A stretch of 64,000 nt of DNA from Jiangella sp. DSM 45060 (GCF_900105175.1 NZ_LT629771.1:4668501-4732500); one strand, 5' to 3'; shown: positions 44,432 to 54,418, counted from the first letter of the stretch. Numbers and translations are program-made. Notes: generated by a model from the sequence alone, not told the origin.

Positions 44432-45694
44432 TCATCGCGGCGCGCCTCCGGTGGCTCGGCCGGCCGCGCGGGCTTCGGCGGCCTCGCGCTGGCCGTCGAT
44501 CTCGGCCTCGAAGGTCGTCGCCAGCTCGGTGAGGTGCTCGACGACGCCTGGGTTCCCGTGGCGCAGGTCGTAGGTCTCCGCCGGGTCGAGCTCGAGGTCG
44601 AACAGCTGGGGCAGTTCCCGGCCCTGGGCCCGGTTCGGGTCACGCGGAAAGCGGTCCAGGTGCAGCTTCCACCGGCCCCACCGCACGGCGTTGAGCGTCC
44701 ACCAGTGGAAGAAGAACAACGGGCGCGGCTCGGGCTGCGATCCGCCCGTCAGCACGTCGGTGATGTCGGCCCCGTCGATCGGCCGGTCCCCCGGCACCGC
44801 TCCCCCGGCCAGCCCGGCCAGCGTCGGCACCAGGTCGAACAGGCACACCACCTCGTCGGACTCCGCACCCGCCGGGATCCGTCCCGGCCAGCGGGCGACG
44901 AACGGGACCCGGATGCCACCCTCGTAGGTGTGCAGCTTGGTGCCGCGCAATCCCCCGGTGCTGCCCTCGAACCACGGCCCGTTGTCACTGGTCACCATCA
45001 CCAGCGTGTCGTCGGCCAGGCCGAGGTCGTCGAGCCGGTCGAGCAGGCGGCCGATGTGGTGGTCCAGGCTCTCGACGACGTCGCCGTACCTCCCCCCAGC
45101 CGACCGCCCACTGAACTCGTCCTCCACATGCAGCGGGATGTGCGGCATGGTGTGCGCGAGGTACACGAAGAACGGCTCCTCGGCGTGCCGTTCGATGAAG
45201 GCGATCGCCTGGTCGGTGTAGGCACGGGTGAGCGCCGCCTGGTCGACGTCGGCGGTGGTGATCTCGTCCCCCTCGAACAACTCGACCGGGTGCATGTCGT
45301 TGCTGTAGAGCAGCCCGGCGTACTCGTCGAAGCCGTGCCGGGTCGGGTAGTGCTCCGGCCGGCAACCCAGATGCCACTTGCCGAACATCGCCGTCCGGTA
45401 GCCGGCGTCGCGCAGCAGCTCCGGCATCGTGCGCTCCCATGACGACAGGCCGGTGCCGTCGCGCGGGTTCAGCACCTTCGGCAGACCGACCCGCTGCGGA
45501 TACCGGCCGGTCAGCAACGCCGCCCGCGACGGCGTGCACACCGCCGAGGCCGCGTACATGTGGCGCAGCGTGATCCCCTCCGCGGCGACCGAGTCGATCC
45601 GCGGCGTGCGCAGGATCGTGTTCCCCATGCAGCTCAGGTCGCCGTAGCCGAGGTCGTCCATCACGATCAGGACGATGTTGGGCCGGCCGCTCAT
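44432..45694 (-). CDS. Formylglycine-dependent sulfatase of operon B
   Basis: A 420-residue type I sulfatase. Metal-binding DDLGYGD (13-19), maturation motif CTPSR at 53-57 followed by AALLTGRYP, GKWHLG, and the metal-binding TSDNGPW. No signal peptide. The ATG at 45694 overlaps the double FAH gene stop by 4 nt. It is closer to classical arylsulfatases/GalNAc-sulfatases than the operon A sulfatase, which has a divergent first metal site. Last gene of operon B. Confidence 0.94.
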   Translation of the reverse strand: MSGRPNIVLIVMDDLGYGDLSCMGNTILRTPRIDSVAAEGITLRHMYAASAVCTPSRAALLTGRYPQRVGLPKVLNPRDGTGLSSWERTMPELLRDAGYRTAMFGKWHLGCRPEHYPTRHGFDEYAGLLYSNDMHPVELFEGDEITTADVDQAALTRAYTDQAIAFIERHAEEPFFVYLAHTMPHIPLHVEDEFSGRSAGGRYGDVVESLDHHIGRLLDRLDDLGLADDTLVMVTSDNGPWFEGSTGGLRGTKLHTYEGGIRVPFVARWPGRIPAGAESDEVVCLFDLVPTLAGLAGGAVPGDRPIDGADITDVLTGGSQPEPRPLFFFHWWTLNAVRWGRWKLHLDRFPRDPNRAQGRELPQLFDLELDPAETYDLRHGNPGVVEHLTELATTFEAEIDGQREAAEARAAGRATGGAPR

Positions 45695-47502
45695 CGGGTC
45701 GCCGGGATGCTCGGCGCGATCTCGGCGTACACCTCGCCGAGGCCCTCGATGCCGCCGCGGACGACGACGCCGGCCTCGTACTCGTCCCGGGTGAGCACGA
45801 GCCGTGCCGCCGTCGACCCGAGCGTGATGACGTCGCCGGGGAACAGCGTGATCATCGCGGAGATGGTCCTGATCAGCTCGTCGGGGCCGGCGAGGTACTC
45901 CGACGTCGGGCCGGCCGCGGCCCGCGAACCGGCCGTCAGCGACATGGCCCGGCCGCGCCAGTCGTGGTCGGGCAGCGGCGCCAACGACCCCACCACGTTG
46001 AATCCGTCCGCCCACCGGCCGTACATCGCGGGGATACCGCGTTCACCGGTCCGCGCCGGCTCCACGACCGCGTCGGCGAACGAGCGGTCGCACACCGAGA
46101 TCAGTGGCGCGTACCCGAGCACGAACTCCCGCCCGTCCTGCGCCTCGGCCGCGAGAGCACGGATGACGACGGCGAGCTCGATGCCCACGACGAGGTGCGT
46201 GGCGCGCGGCGGGATCTCGACCGGCCCGCTGATGCCCAGGGAGCTCGCGGGACCGTTGAGGAACCGCGGCACCTCGAGCCGGGCGAGCCCTTCGACCTCG
46301 GCCGCGGTCTCGTGGTTGCCGAACGACGTGTAGAAGTGCCGGGCCGACCCGGGCGTCCATGCCTGCGGCGACTCGAGTGACGAGGCGCCGGAGGCCGCGA
46401 CCTGCCGCACCGCATAGGACGGGTGCGACTCCAGCGGCACCGGGCCTTCCGCGACCGCCACCGGGTTCACCAGCGTGCCGACGTCCTCGATCTCGACCTC
46501 CAGCAGTGTCCGCGGGTCGGCGACGTCGCCCGGCGACACCGGCAGGCCGTCGACCCCCATGGTCGCGAAGTGGAGGACGTCGCCCGGGTACAACGAGGCG
46601 AACGACGAGTACCAGGAGATGACCCGCTCGATCCCCAGCAGGGTCGCCCCGCTGTGCGCCCGGTCCCGCGTCCGCCCCGTCTGCCGGGTGTACATCAGCA
46701 GGTCGTAGGGATCGCCGACCTCGTCCTTCGTCACGAGGAACGGGCCCATGGGGGCCAGCGTGTCGGCCTTCTTCCCGCCCCACGACGCGGTCACCTGGTA
46801 GAGCCAGTCGCTGTAGCCCTCCGGCAGCGAATAGCCGCGGCCGGCGTTGCCCGGGACGATGTCGTAGTAGTAGGTGCCCGACACGTCGTTCACCACGGTG
46901 TAGCCGGCGACGTGCTCCATGGCCCGCTCCAGCGGGATGTACCGGCCGGCCCGGCCGATCACCACGGCCAGCTCGACGTTGTAGGCCATGAGGGGCAGGT
47001 GGTGACCGTTCCGGAACGTGACCGGCGCGCCCGGGCCGATCGCCGCCCCCTGCGGGCGTTGGTGCCCGAGCGGGAAGAGGTTGACGATGGGGATGCCCGG
47101 CTTGTTCCGCACGAACGACGGAGCGTTCGCGACCAGCCCCCAGTAGAGCCGCGGCCGGGGAACGGGCGCCAGCAGCTCGACGTCGTCGACCGGGGAACCG
47201 GCGCGCGGCAGGAGCGTCGCGTCCGACTGCCCCACGAACCGCTCGACGTACGTGACCAGCCGCGACAGCGCCGCCATGCCCTCGTCCTCGAGGGCGAGGA
47301 ACTCCACGAGCGTGGCCGGCCAGTCGTCCCCGCGGAACCGGGGACGACTGGCGACCAGGCCGGACGACGGGATCGACGCGTACCGGGCGAGGAAGGCCTC
47401 GGCCCGCGCGGGTTCGACCACCCACGCCTGACCCGTTGTCGGCTCGTCGACGACGAATCCCCACCGTTCGACGCCGTCGGCGAGATAGCTGGCGAGCCTC
47501 AC
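45691..47502 (-). CDS. Double-length FAH-family protein, operon B
   Basis: A 603-residue protein containing two FAH-type units in tandem. The first (about 110-340) has YWGLVANAPSF, the acidic metal pair in YNVELAVVIG, GYTVVNDVSG and GPFLVTKDEVG. The second (about 380-600) keeps IELAVVIRALA, LGYAPLISVCDRSF and FPGDVITLGS but is more degenerate, so it may be structural. The GTG start at 47502 follows the beta-helix gene by 18 bp. Ordinary FAH-family enzymes have one unit of about 280 residues. It presumably cleaves a diketo or keto-deoxy acid, the role played in operon A by the 303-residue FAH protein. Confidence 0.82.
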   Translation of the reverse strand: MRLASYLADGVERWGFVVDEPTTGQAWVVEPARAEAFLARYASIPSSGLVASRPRFRGDDWPATLVEFLALEDEGMAALSRLVTYVERFVGQSDATLLPRAGSPVDDVELLAPVPRPRLYWGLVANAPSFVRNKPGIPIVNLFPLGHQRPQGAAIGPGAPVTFRNGHHLPLMAYNVELAVVIGRAGRYIPLERAMEHVAGYTVVNDVSGTYYYDIVPGNAGRGYSLPEGYSDWLYQVTASWGGKKADTLAPMGPFLVTKDEVGDPYDLLMYTRQTGRTRDRAHSGATLLGIERVISWYSSFASLYPGDVLHFATMGVDGLPVSPGDVADPRTLLEVEIEDVGTLVNPVAVAEGPVPLESHPSYAVRQVAASGASSLESPQAWTPGSARHFYTSFGNHETAAEVEGLARLEVPRFLNGPASSLGISGPVEIPPRATHLVVGIELAVVIRALAAEAQDGREFVLGYAPLISVCDRSFADAVVEPARTGERGIPAMYGRWADGFNVVGSLAPLPDHDWRGRAMSLTAGSRAAAGPTSEYLAGPDELIRTISAMITLFPGDVITLGSTAARLVLTRDEYEAGVVVRGGIEGLGEVYAEIAPSIPATR

Positions 47503-47520
47503 GTGTCGATCCCTTCGGGC

Positions 47521-49359
47521 TCAGGAGTTCCGGACCGGTCCGCCCAGCGGCAGGCGCCGCCAGGTCGTGCCGTCGCCGACGGCGAGCACACCCGCGCCGG
47601 TCGACGCGTCCTGTACCAGCGCCACCGCTCCCGCGGCCGGTTCCGGCAGATCCGCGGAAGAGACGACCGTGAGCCGCAGGTTGTGCGCGAAGACGGTCCG
47701 GATCTTCCGGTCCGCCGAGCCGATGTCGCGGGCGTTGTCGACGGTGGGAACCAGCCCGTTGATGTCCACGCGCATGGCCGCGACGCCGTTGGTGTCGTTC
47801 GTCGAGCAGAGCAGTTCGACGGCGGCCGCGCCGGACGCGTTGGCCGGCACGACCCGCACGCCGCCCTTCACACCGGGTCCCGCGCCGGTCGCCTGCTCCG
47901 ACGCGGCGACGAAGCTGCCGTACGCATCGGTACCGGGAACGGGCGCGGTGGTCGACCGGACCACCAGCGCACCGTTCTTCGCCGCGCTGAGCTCGTGCTG
48001 GTGGGGGCCGGCGCTGCGGCGCTCGATGTAGTTGTCCGGCCCGAACGCGTCGGCGTACACGGCACCGCCGGCGCCGTCGACGATGTTGCCCACGATCGTC
48101 GAGCCGGCCAGGGTCCCGATCACCCGCACCGGAGGCGCCCCGGCGACGGTGTTCGCCCCGAACGCGTTGCCCATGACCGACAGTCCGGTGGCGGCACCAT
48201 TGACGCGGACCGCGCTCCAGCGCTCCTCCGCGAGGAGGTTCCAGTTGTCGAACGAGTTCGCCGAGATCGTGATCTCCGCTGCCGCCGCGGCGAAGTAGAC
48301 CGGCGACCCCTCGACCCAGTTGAAGCTGTTCCCCGTGATCGTCACGTTGCGAGCCGTCGCCTCGGGACGGAACTCGATCGAATGCCGGGGCCGCCCGCCG
48401 CCACCGGGCTCCCCGCCGCCGAAGACGTTCCCGGTGAAGGTCAGGTTGGTCCCGCCGGACGTGATCGCGACGATCGAGCCGTTCGACCCGTTCTCCACCA
48501 CGTTGCCGGAGAACGTCGAGTTGACGATCCCGCCCGCGAACAGGCGCCGGCCGATGTCGAGCAGGTTGTTCGCGATGATCGCGCCGCGGAAGTTGTGCGC
48601 GTCGGCGCCGGTGGTCAGGATCGCCGTGCCCATGCTGTGGAAGTGATTGCCCTCGATCAGCCACTTGCGCATGCCGTACGGCAGCAGGTGCACGCCGCTG
48701 CCCGAGACGCCCGCCGTCGGCCAGGAGATGTCCAGACCGTAGTCGCCGACCGCGACGAGGTTGTTGGTGAACACCAGGCCACGGCCGACGTGCTTCACCG
48801 CCGTGTAGAACTCGACGAACGTGCACTCCGTGATCGTGGGGTCCATGTCGTCGGTGTTCGCCTTCACGGCGCCCGGATCACGGGCGATGTGGATGGCGAC
48901 GCTGTTCGCCAGGCTCGCCTGCACGACGAAGCAGAGGCCCTTGACCGCCGCCAGCGGCGCACGCAGCATCAGGGCCGTCCCGTCGAAGTCCGGGCGGATG
49001 ATCGACGTGCGGACACCCATCGTCCCGGCGCCGGCCAGCACGATCCGGTTGAAGTTCCCCCCGCCCTCGCCTTCGATGTCGGGAACGACCAGGGTCCGGG
49101 TGGTGCGGTAGGTGCCGGGCGGGAAGTAGACGATCTTGTTGGCGTGCTGGAGCTGCGCGTCGATGGCCTGCTGGATGGCGTCGGTGTCGTCGGCCACGCC
49201 GTCGCCGACGGCGCCGAAGTCCTGCGGGGTCGTGGCGCCGGACACGTCGACGGCGGGTGCTGCCTGCGCTGACGCGCCGGCCGCGCCGAGCGTCGCGGTG
49301 GCGACCCCCGCGATGCCCGCGGTGCGGAGGAGCTGACGCCTGTTCACGGGTGTGACCAT
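47521..49359 (-). CDS. Tat-exported right-handed beta-helix protein with phage-tail-like C-terminus, operon B
   Basis: A 612-residue paralogue of 28807-30660: Tat signal (VNRRQLLRTAGI), entry motif FGAVGDGVADDTDAI, beta-helix with shared landmarks (SWP.AG, LPYG.RKWLI..NHFHS, NNLLDIGRRLF, SGNVVENG), and the same C-terminal block (CSTN.TN, DNARDIGSA...IRTVF, then DGTTWRRLPLGG). The start is the ATG at 49359. It lies between the FAD enzyme and the double FAH gene. The conserved core across both operons suggests a shared scaffold, with variable loops adapting each to a different glycan. Confidence 0.85.
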   Translation of the reverse strand: MVTPVNRRQLLRTAGIAGVATATLGAAGASAQAAPAVDVSGATTPQDFGAVGDGVADDTDAIQQAIDAQLQHANKIVYFPPGTYRTTRTLVVPDIEGEGGGNFNRIVLAGAGTMGVRTSIIRPDFDGTALMLRAPLAAVKGLCFVVQASLANSVAIHIARDPGAVKANTDDMDPTITECTFVEFYTAVKHVGRGLVFTNNLVAVGDYGLDISWPTAGVSGSGVHLLPYGMRKWLIEGNHFHSMGTAILTTGADAHNFRGAIIANNLLDIGRRLFAGGIVNSTFSGNVVENGSNGSIVAITSGGTNLTFTGNVFGGGEPGGGGRPRHSIEFRPEATARNVTITGNSFNWVEGSPVYFAAAAAEITISANSFDNWNLLAEERWSAVRVNGAATGLSVMGNAFGANTVAGAPPVRVIGTLAGSTIVGNIVDGAGGAVYADAFGPDNYIERRSAGPHQHELSAAKNGALVVRSTTAPVPGTDAYGSFVAASEQATGAGPGVKGGVRVVPANASGAAAVELLCSTNDTNGVAAMRVDINGLVPTVDNARDIGSADRKIRTVFAHNLRLTVVSSADLPEPAAGAVALVQDASTGAGVLAVGDGTTWRRLPLGGPVRNS

Positions 49360-49424
49360 GCTGCTTGTCCCTTCGTCGGGTGGAGTAGCTGGTTCTCGTG
49401 CAGTGGTCTGGATCGCGCCGGCCG

Positions 49425-51038
49425 TCAGTAGCCCTTGACCTCGGGCCAGGCGAGCTCGAACCCGTCGGCGACGAGCTCGCGCCGGAAGTCCTCGAGCCGG
49501 CCGGAGTCGCCGCGCACCTGCTCGGGGGTGAGGGAGTTGACCATGCAGTGCGCGGCCAGGGCGCCCGCGGCCTCGCCGATGTTCCACTCGACGGGGTGAA
49601 GGCGATAGCAGCCGTTGGTGATGTGCGTCGTGCCGAGGTTCTTCCCGGCGGCCAGCAGGTTGCGCAGGCGGATCGGCAGCAACGCGCCGAGCGGGATCTG
49701 GAAGGGGCTGCTGGGGACGTCGATGTAGTTGTCGCCGCCGGTGGACGGGTGCAGGTCGATGCGGTACATCCCGATGCCGACGGAGTCCGGGTACCGCACG
49801 GCGCCGGCGTCACCGCGGACGGTCATCGACAGGTCCTGTTCGACGACGGTCGTGTGTGCCTTGATGCGGCGGGATTCGCGGATGTACGGCGCCATGGCGA
49901 GTCCGTCGTCGGTGCCCATGAGGTCGGGGCGCAGCCGCAGGCCCGGCCAGCCGGTGCCGCCGTCGGGCCGCGGCGCCTCGGTCTGCAGCCAGAAGAGCAT
50001 GCTCAGCGACAGCTGCCGCGAACCCTCGAGGTGCTTGACGCGCTCGTCGTCGGAGACGCCGACCAGCGGGCCGGGCAGGTAGTCGATCATCGGCCAGTTG
50101 ACGACGGTGACGTCGCTCGCCGCGAAGCCCGGCTCGTACTGCTCCCGGGCGAGGATCCGGCGGAACAGCCACAGGTCGCGGTCCCCGGGGTCCTTGCTCT
50201 GGTCGGCCACCACCGGGCCGGCAGGAGCGTGCGGCAGGAACGTCCGGGTGAGTGGCTCCAGCGTCCGCGGGTCGGGCGCGGTGAGGCTGAGCAGCCGATC
50301 CGGCCAGACGTCCGGCTGGTAGTCGCGCCAGAAGCCGTACTGGTCGGGTCGGTCGATCGTGTGGTCCTCGCCCTCGAGGTGCTCGACCGCGAACACCCAC
50401 GAGAACGCCTGCTGGTTGAGCGGCTGCGCCTCACTCGGCGCGCTCGGCTCGCCGGTCTCGGACCGCGCCTCGAAGCCGATGCCGTGCTCGACCCCCGCCA
50501 GCGGCAGCAGGTCGCCGAGCTCGGTGGCGTCGAGCACGTACGACGCCTCGATGGTCAGCTCCACGCCGTCGCGGCCGGCGACGGTGACGGCGGTGACGCG
50601 GTCGCCGTCGGTCTGGGCTGCGACGGGGCGCCGGCCGGTCAGGACCCGCAGCGTGCCGGCCGAGCGGTACGGGGCGAGCATGCCCTCGATCACGGCCAGG
50701 GCGGCTCGCGGCTCGTGGCACAGCCGGCTCACCCGGCCCAGGCCCGGGTTCAGGTCGGGCTGGCGGCGCGCGGCCGCCGTCAGCGGGTACCAGGTCCGGT
50801 AGTGGTCGCGCACGCCCTCACGGAACGCGCGGTACGAGCGGGTGCAGCCGAACTGCTCGATCCACGGGTGCTCGTCCGGCGGGACGGCCTGGCTGGTGAG
50901 CTGACCGCCGAGCCACTCGTACTCCTCGGTCACCATCACCGACCGGCCGCGTCGCAGCGCCGCCAGGGCGGCCGCCACCCCACCCACGCCTCCGCCGACG
51001 ACCAGGATGTCGGTGCGCAGGTTCGCGTCTGTCGTCAC
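49425..51038 (-). CDS. FAD-dependent oxidoreductase (FAD_oxidored family)
   Basis: A 537-residue flavoenzyme. The N-terminal dinucleotide-binding motif is ILVVGGGVGGVAAALAALRRG, followed by the acidic strand end in VTEEYEWLGGQ; DATELGDLLPLAGVEHG and AAGKNLGTTHITNGCYR near the C-terminus are typical of this family, found in polysaccharide gene clusters. The GTG start at 51038 overlaps the ATPase stop (GTGA), with AGGAG upstream. No signal peptide, so it should oxidise an imported sugar or its derivative. Operon A has no counterpart. Confidence 0.87.
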   Translation of the reverse strand: MTTDANLRTDILVVGGGVGGVAAALAALRRGRSVMVTEEYEWLGGQLTSQAVPPDEHPWIEQFGCTRSYRAFREGVRDHYRTWYPLTAAARRQPDLNPGLGRVSRLCHEPRAALAVIEGMLAPYRSAGTLRVLTGRRPVAAQTDGDRVTAVTVAGRDGVELTIEASYVLDATELGDLLPLAGVEHGIGFEARSETGEPSAPSEAQPLNQQAFSWVFAVEHLEGEDHTIDRPDQYGFWRDYQPDVWPDRLLSLTAPDPRTLEPLTRTFLPHAPAGPVVADQSKDPGDRDLWLFRRILAREQYEPGFAASDVTVVNWPMIDYLPGPLVGVSDDERVKHLEGSRQLSLSMLFWLQTEAPRPDGGTGWPGLRLRPDLMGTDDGLAMAPYIRESRRIKAHTTVVEQDLSMTVRGDAGAVRYPDSVGIGMYRIDLHPSTGGDNYIDVPSSPFQIPLGALLPIRLRNLLAAGKNLGTTHITNGCYRLHPVEWNIGEAAGALAAHCMVNSLTPEQVRGDSGRLEDFRRELVADGFELAWPEVKGY

Positions 51039-51868
51039 CTGATCTGCTCCTGTGGGTGCTCGAACCCGGCCCGGGTGCCCTCCAGGTCGTGGGCGGCGCT
51101 CAACAGGCCTCGGGTGTAGGGATGGGCGGGCGCCGTGAACAGCTCCTCCGCCGTCGTGCATTCGACCAGCTCGCCGCTCTTCATCACCGCGACCCGATCG
51201 GCGATCTGCCGCACCACCGCGAGGTCGTGCGTGATGAACAGGATCGACAGGTCGTGCGTGCGCTGCAGGTCGACGAGCAGGCGCAGGATCTGCGACTGGA
51301 CCGACACGTCCAGAGCCGACACCGCCTCGTCGCACACCAGCAGCCGGGGACGCAGCGCCAGTGCCCGGGCGATGCTCACCCGCTGGCGCTGCCCGCCGGA
51401 GAGCGCCGACGGGCGACGAGCGGCGACCCCCGCGTCGAGGCCGACGGCGGCGAGGGCGTCCGACAGCGCCTGCCGGCGATCCCCCGCCGGCGCGACCGCG
51501 GGATGAACCTTCCACGCCTCGCGGATGATCGCGCCCACGGTCATCCGCGGGTTGAGCGACGAGCCGGGGTCCTGGAACACCATCTGGATGGCGCGCTGCA
51601 GCTCCGCGGGTCTGGTGTCGACCGGCCCGAGCGCACGACCTTCGTAGGCGATGGTGCCGCCCTGCGGGCGGACGAGCCCGAGGACACAGCGTGCGACGGT
51701 CGACTTCCCCGATCCGGACTCGCCGACCAGGGCCAGCGTCTCCCGGGCCTCGATGTCCAGGTCGACGCCGCTGACGGCCCGGACGATCGTCCGGGCGCCG
51801 CGCAGCGACCGGCGGGGACCGGTGAACGTCACCTTCAGGTCGCGGATCTCCAGTACGTGCGACGTCAC
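51035..51868 (-). CDS. Dpp/Opp-type ABC importer ATPase, DppF type, operon B
   Basis: A 277-residue ATPase with Walker A GESGSGKST, Q-loop VFQDPGSSLNPR, signature LSGGQRQRVSIARAL, Walker [13 protein letters not shown] and switch histidine ITHDLAV. The GTG start at 51868 overlaps the partner ATPase stop (GTGA). It is the counterpart of 30715-31536 in operon A and shares its position and lack of a cysteine tail. Confidence 0.93.
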   Translation of the reverse strand: MTSHVLEIRDLKVTFTGPRRSLRGARTIVRAVSGVDLDIEARETLALVGESGSGKSTVARCVLGLVRPQGGTIAYEGRALGPVDTRPAELQRAIQMVFQDPGSSLNPRMTVGAIIREAWKVHPAVAPAGDRRQALSDALAAVGLDAGVAARRPSALSGGQRQRVSIARALALRPRLLVCDEAVSALDVSVQSQILRLLVDLQRTHDLSILFITHDLAVVRQIADRVAVMKSGELVECTTAEELFTAPAHPYTRGLLSAAHDLEGTRAGFEHPQEQIR

Positions 51869-52896
51869 GACTCCACCTTCTCGGCGAGATGACACGCGCT
51901 GAACCGGCCGGACTCGACCTCCCGCAGCACAGGCACCTCGGTGCGGCAGCGGTCCTGAGCCATCGGGCAGCGCGGATGGAAGGCACACCCCGCGGGCCGG
52001 GCGAACGGGTTGGCCGGGGCGCCCTGCAAGGGCTCGGCGATCGCCGACCTCGTGCTGACCGCCGGCACGTTGTTGGCCAGGGCCCGGGTGTACGGATGCC
52101 GCGGCCGCTCCAGCACGTCCCGCGCCGGGCCGCGCTCGGCGATCCGGCCCGCGTACATGACCACCACGTCGTCGGCGACGTGCGCCATGACCCGCAGGTC
52201 ATGACTCACCAGCAGCATCGCCAGGTGTTCCTGATCGCGCAGGTCCGCCAGCAGTTGGAGGATGCGCGCCTGGGTCGTGACGTCGAGGGCGGTGGTCGGC
52301 TCGTCCGCGATGATCAGCCGCGGCTCGCCGGCCAGCGCCATCGCGATCATGACCCGCTGGCGCATGCCGCCGGACATCTCGTGCGGGTAGACGTCGATCC
52401 GCTGGTCCGGGTCCGGGATCCCGACCCGGTCCAGAAGCTCCAGGACCCGGCTGCGGACCTGCTGGCGCGCCATGCCGCCGCGCCGCAGGATCTCGCCGAC
52501 CTGCCGGCCGACCGTCTGGATCGGGTTGAGGGCGGCCAGCGGGTCCTGGAAGATCACGCCGATCTCCCGGCCGCGGACCTGCCGGAGCCGGCGTGCGGCC
52601 GCGGTGAGGAGATCCTCCGACCTCCAGGCGACGCGACCCGCGGTCTCCGCGTCCGGCGGCAGCAAGCCGACGATCGACATGGCGCTCATCGTCTTGCCGC
52701 TGCCGGACTCCCCGATGAGGCCGGTCGTGCGGCCGGCGTCCACGTCGAAGGACACCTTGTCGATCACGGTCCCCGTCGTGCCGCCCGACGGCAGTACGAC
52801 CTCGAGGTCCTCCACCCGGAGGAGCGGCGCTCCGGGAGCGAGGTGCGGGTCGCCTGCCGCGGGCGCCGCGACGGCGGACGAGTGCTGATCAGTCAC
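51865..52896 (-). CDS. Dpp/Opp-type ABC importer ATPase, DppD type, operon B
   Basis: A 343-residue ATPase: Walker A GESGSGKT, signature [15 protein letters not shown], Walker [14 protein letters not shown]-loop VSHDLRV, and the C-terminal cysteine motif [14 protein letters not shown]. The GTG start at 52896 is inside the end of the binding-protein gene (8-nt overlap), exactly as in operon A. It carries about 20 extra residues at the N-terminus (Ala/Pro-rich) compared with its paralogue. Confidence 0.92.
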   Translation of the reverse strand: MTDQHSSAVAAPAAGDPHLAPGAPLLRVEDLEVVLPSGGTTGTVIDKVSFDVDAGRTTGLIGESGSGKTMSAMSIVGLLPPDAETAGRVAWRSEDLLTAAARRLRQVRGREIGVIFQDPLAALNPIQTVGRQVGEILRRGGMARQQVRSRVLELLDRVGIPDPDQRIDVYPHEMSGGMRQRVMIAMALAGEPRLIIADEPTTALDVTTQARILQLLADLRDQEHLAMLLVSHDLRVMAHVADDVVVMYAGRIAERGPARDVLERPRHPYTRALANNVPAVSTRSAIAEPLQGAPANPFARPAGCAFHPRCPMAQDRCRTEVPVLREVESGRFSACHLAEKVES

Positions 52897-54418
52897 CCGA
52901 GACCGTGACCTCGTCGAAGTAGGGCACGCCGTCCGAGACGGGCTCGAAGCCCTCGACGCCGGTCCGCCATGCGTAGGGCTGCTCGACGAACATCGGGTAC
53001 ATGCCGACCCCGTCGTTCCAGATGATCTCGATCGCCTGCGCGTACAGCTCCTCACGCTGCGCGGTGTCGCTGGTCGAGCCGGCTTCGGCGAGGATCCGGT
53101 CGAGCTCCTCGTTGCAGTAGCCCATGCGGTTCGCCGCGCACGTGTAGAGACGGCCCAGGTTGGTCGCCGCGTCGTAGCCCTGCGACCCGAGCTGCTGCAG
53201 GTTCATGTCCCAGTTCAGTGCCAGCAGGTCCTCGAGGAAGACCGCCTGTTCCTTCTCCTGCGGCTCGACGGTCACGCCGATGTCGGCCAGGTCCGAGACC
53301 ACCGCGTCGACGAAGTTGCGGAAGTTGGCCTGCGAGAACTGCCAGCGGATCACGGTGTTGTAGTCGAACCCGGCCGCGTCCAGCGCCGCCTTGGCCGCGT
53401 CCGGGTCGTACTCCACCGGCTCCTGCGGTGCGTAGCCGAGCACGGACGGGCTGATCGGCGAGTCCGCCGGCGTCCCGGTCTCCGGGTACAGCGAGCCGAT
53501 GATCGCCTCGAAGTCGACCGCCTGCCACAGCGCCCGCCGGACGGCTGGGTCCTGCAGGGCCGGGATCGAGCTGTTCATCCACATCGTGAGGACGCCCGGG
53601 CTCGGGACGGTCTCGACCGTGAGGTTGGAGTCGGACTTGAGCTGGGCGATCTGGTCGTCGGGCATGCTCCACGTGATGTCGACCTCGCCGGTCTGCAGCG
53701 CCGTCATCCTGGCCGCGACCTCGGGGATCGACTGGAACTCCAGCGAGTCCAGGGCCGGTTCGCCGTCCCAGTAGCCAGGGTTGGGCGCGAGCTGGAGCGT
53801 CGCCCCGGCCTCGAACGACTCCACGACGAACGGGCCGGACCCGACCGGAGCCTGGAAGAAGCCGTCCTCGGCGGCGGCCTGCGGCGTCACGAAGAACGAC
53901 GAGATCTTGCCGAGGAACGCCGCGTCCGGCGTCGCGGAGGTGAACACGACCGTCGACTCGTCCGCGGCGGCCACGGTGTACCCGCCGAAGTTGCCGGCCA
54001 GCGGGCCCTCCCCCGCCAGCACGCGTTCGAACGACGCCACGACGTCGGCCGCCGTGACGGGGGTGCCGTCGGAGAACTCGACGCCCTGGCGCAATGTGAA
54101 CGTCCATACGCTGGCGTCGGCGTTGGGCTCCCACGACTCCGCGAGCTCGCCGTCGAACTCCCCGGAGCCGGTGCTGACGACGAGCTGGCTGAAGATCGCC
54201 CGGGCCGCGAGCTGGGTGCCGGCGTCCATGCTCGCCGGCCCGTGCGGGTCGAGGTTCTCGATCGGGATCGGCCCGGCGACGGTCAGGTCGCCGCCGGCCG
54301 CGACGGAGTCACCGGTCTCCTGAGCCGGGTCGTCGGAGGAGGAGCAGGCAGCGGCCGCGATGAGCAGTGCAAGGGCGCCTGCCGCCGAGGCGAGTGGTCG
54401 CCGGGTACGGATGGTCAT
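52889..54418 (-). CDS. Family-5 extracellular solute-binding lipoprotein, operon B
   Basis: A 509-residue lipoprotein with signal peptide and lipobox Cys25 (LLIAAAAC), a short acidic linker and the family-5 fold. It matches its operon A paralogue across its length (IPEVAARMTALQTGE, VRRALWQAVDF, GYAPQEPVEYDP, EKEQAVFLEDLLALNWD, LGRLYTCAANR). It captures the substrate of the operon B importer. The shared framework with altered pocket regions would fit recognition of related but different oligosaccharides. Confidence 0.93.
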   Translation of the reverse strand: MTIRTRRPLASAAGALALLIAAAACSSSDDPAQETGDSVAAGGDLTVAGPIPIENLDPHGPASMDAGTQLAARAIFSQLVVSTGSGEFDGELAESWEPNADASVWTFTLRQGVEFSDGTPVTAADVVASFERVLAGEGPLAGNFGGYTVAAADESTVVFTSATPDAAFLGKISSFFVTPQAAAEDGFFQAPVGSGPFVVESFEAGATLQLAPNPGYWDGEPALDSLEFQSIPEVAARMTALQTGEVDITWSMPDDQIAQLKSDSNLTVETVPSPGVLTMWMNSSIPALQDPAVRRALWQAVDFEAIIGSLYPETGTPADSPISPSVLGYAPQEPVEYDPDAAKAALDAAGFDYNTVIRWQFSQANFRNFVDAVVSDLADIGVTVEPQEKEQAVFLEDLLALNWDMNLQQLGSQGYDAATNLGRLYTCAANRMGYCNEELDRILAEAGSTSDTAQREELYAQAIEIIWNDGVGMYPMFVEQPYAWRTGVEGFEPVSDGVPYFDEVTVSGD

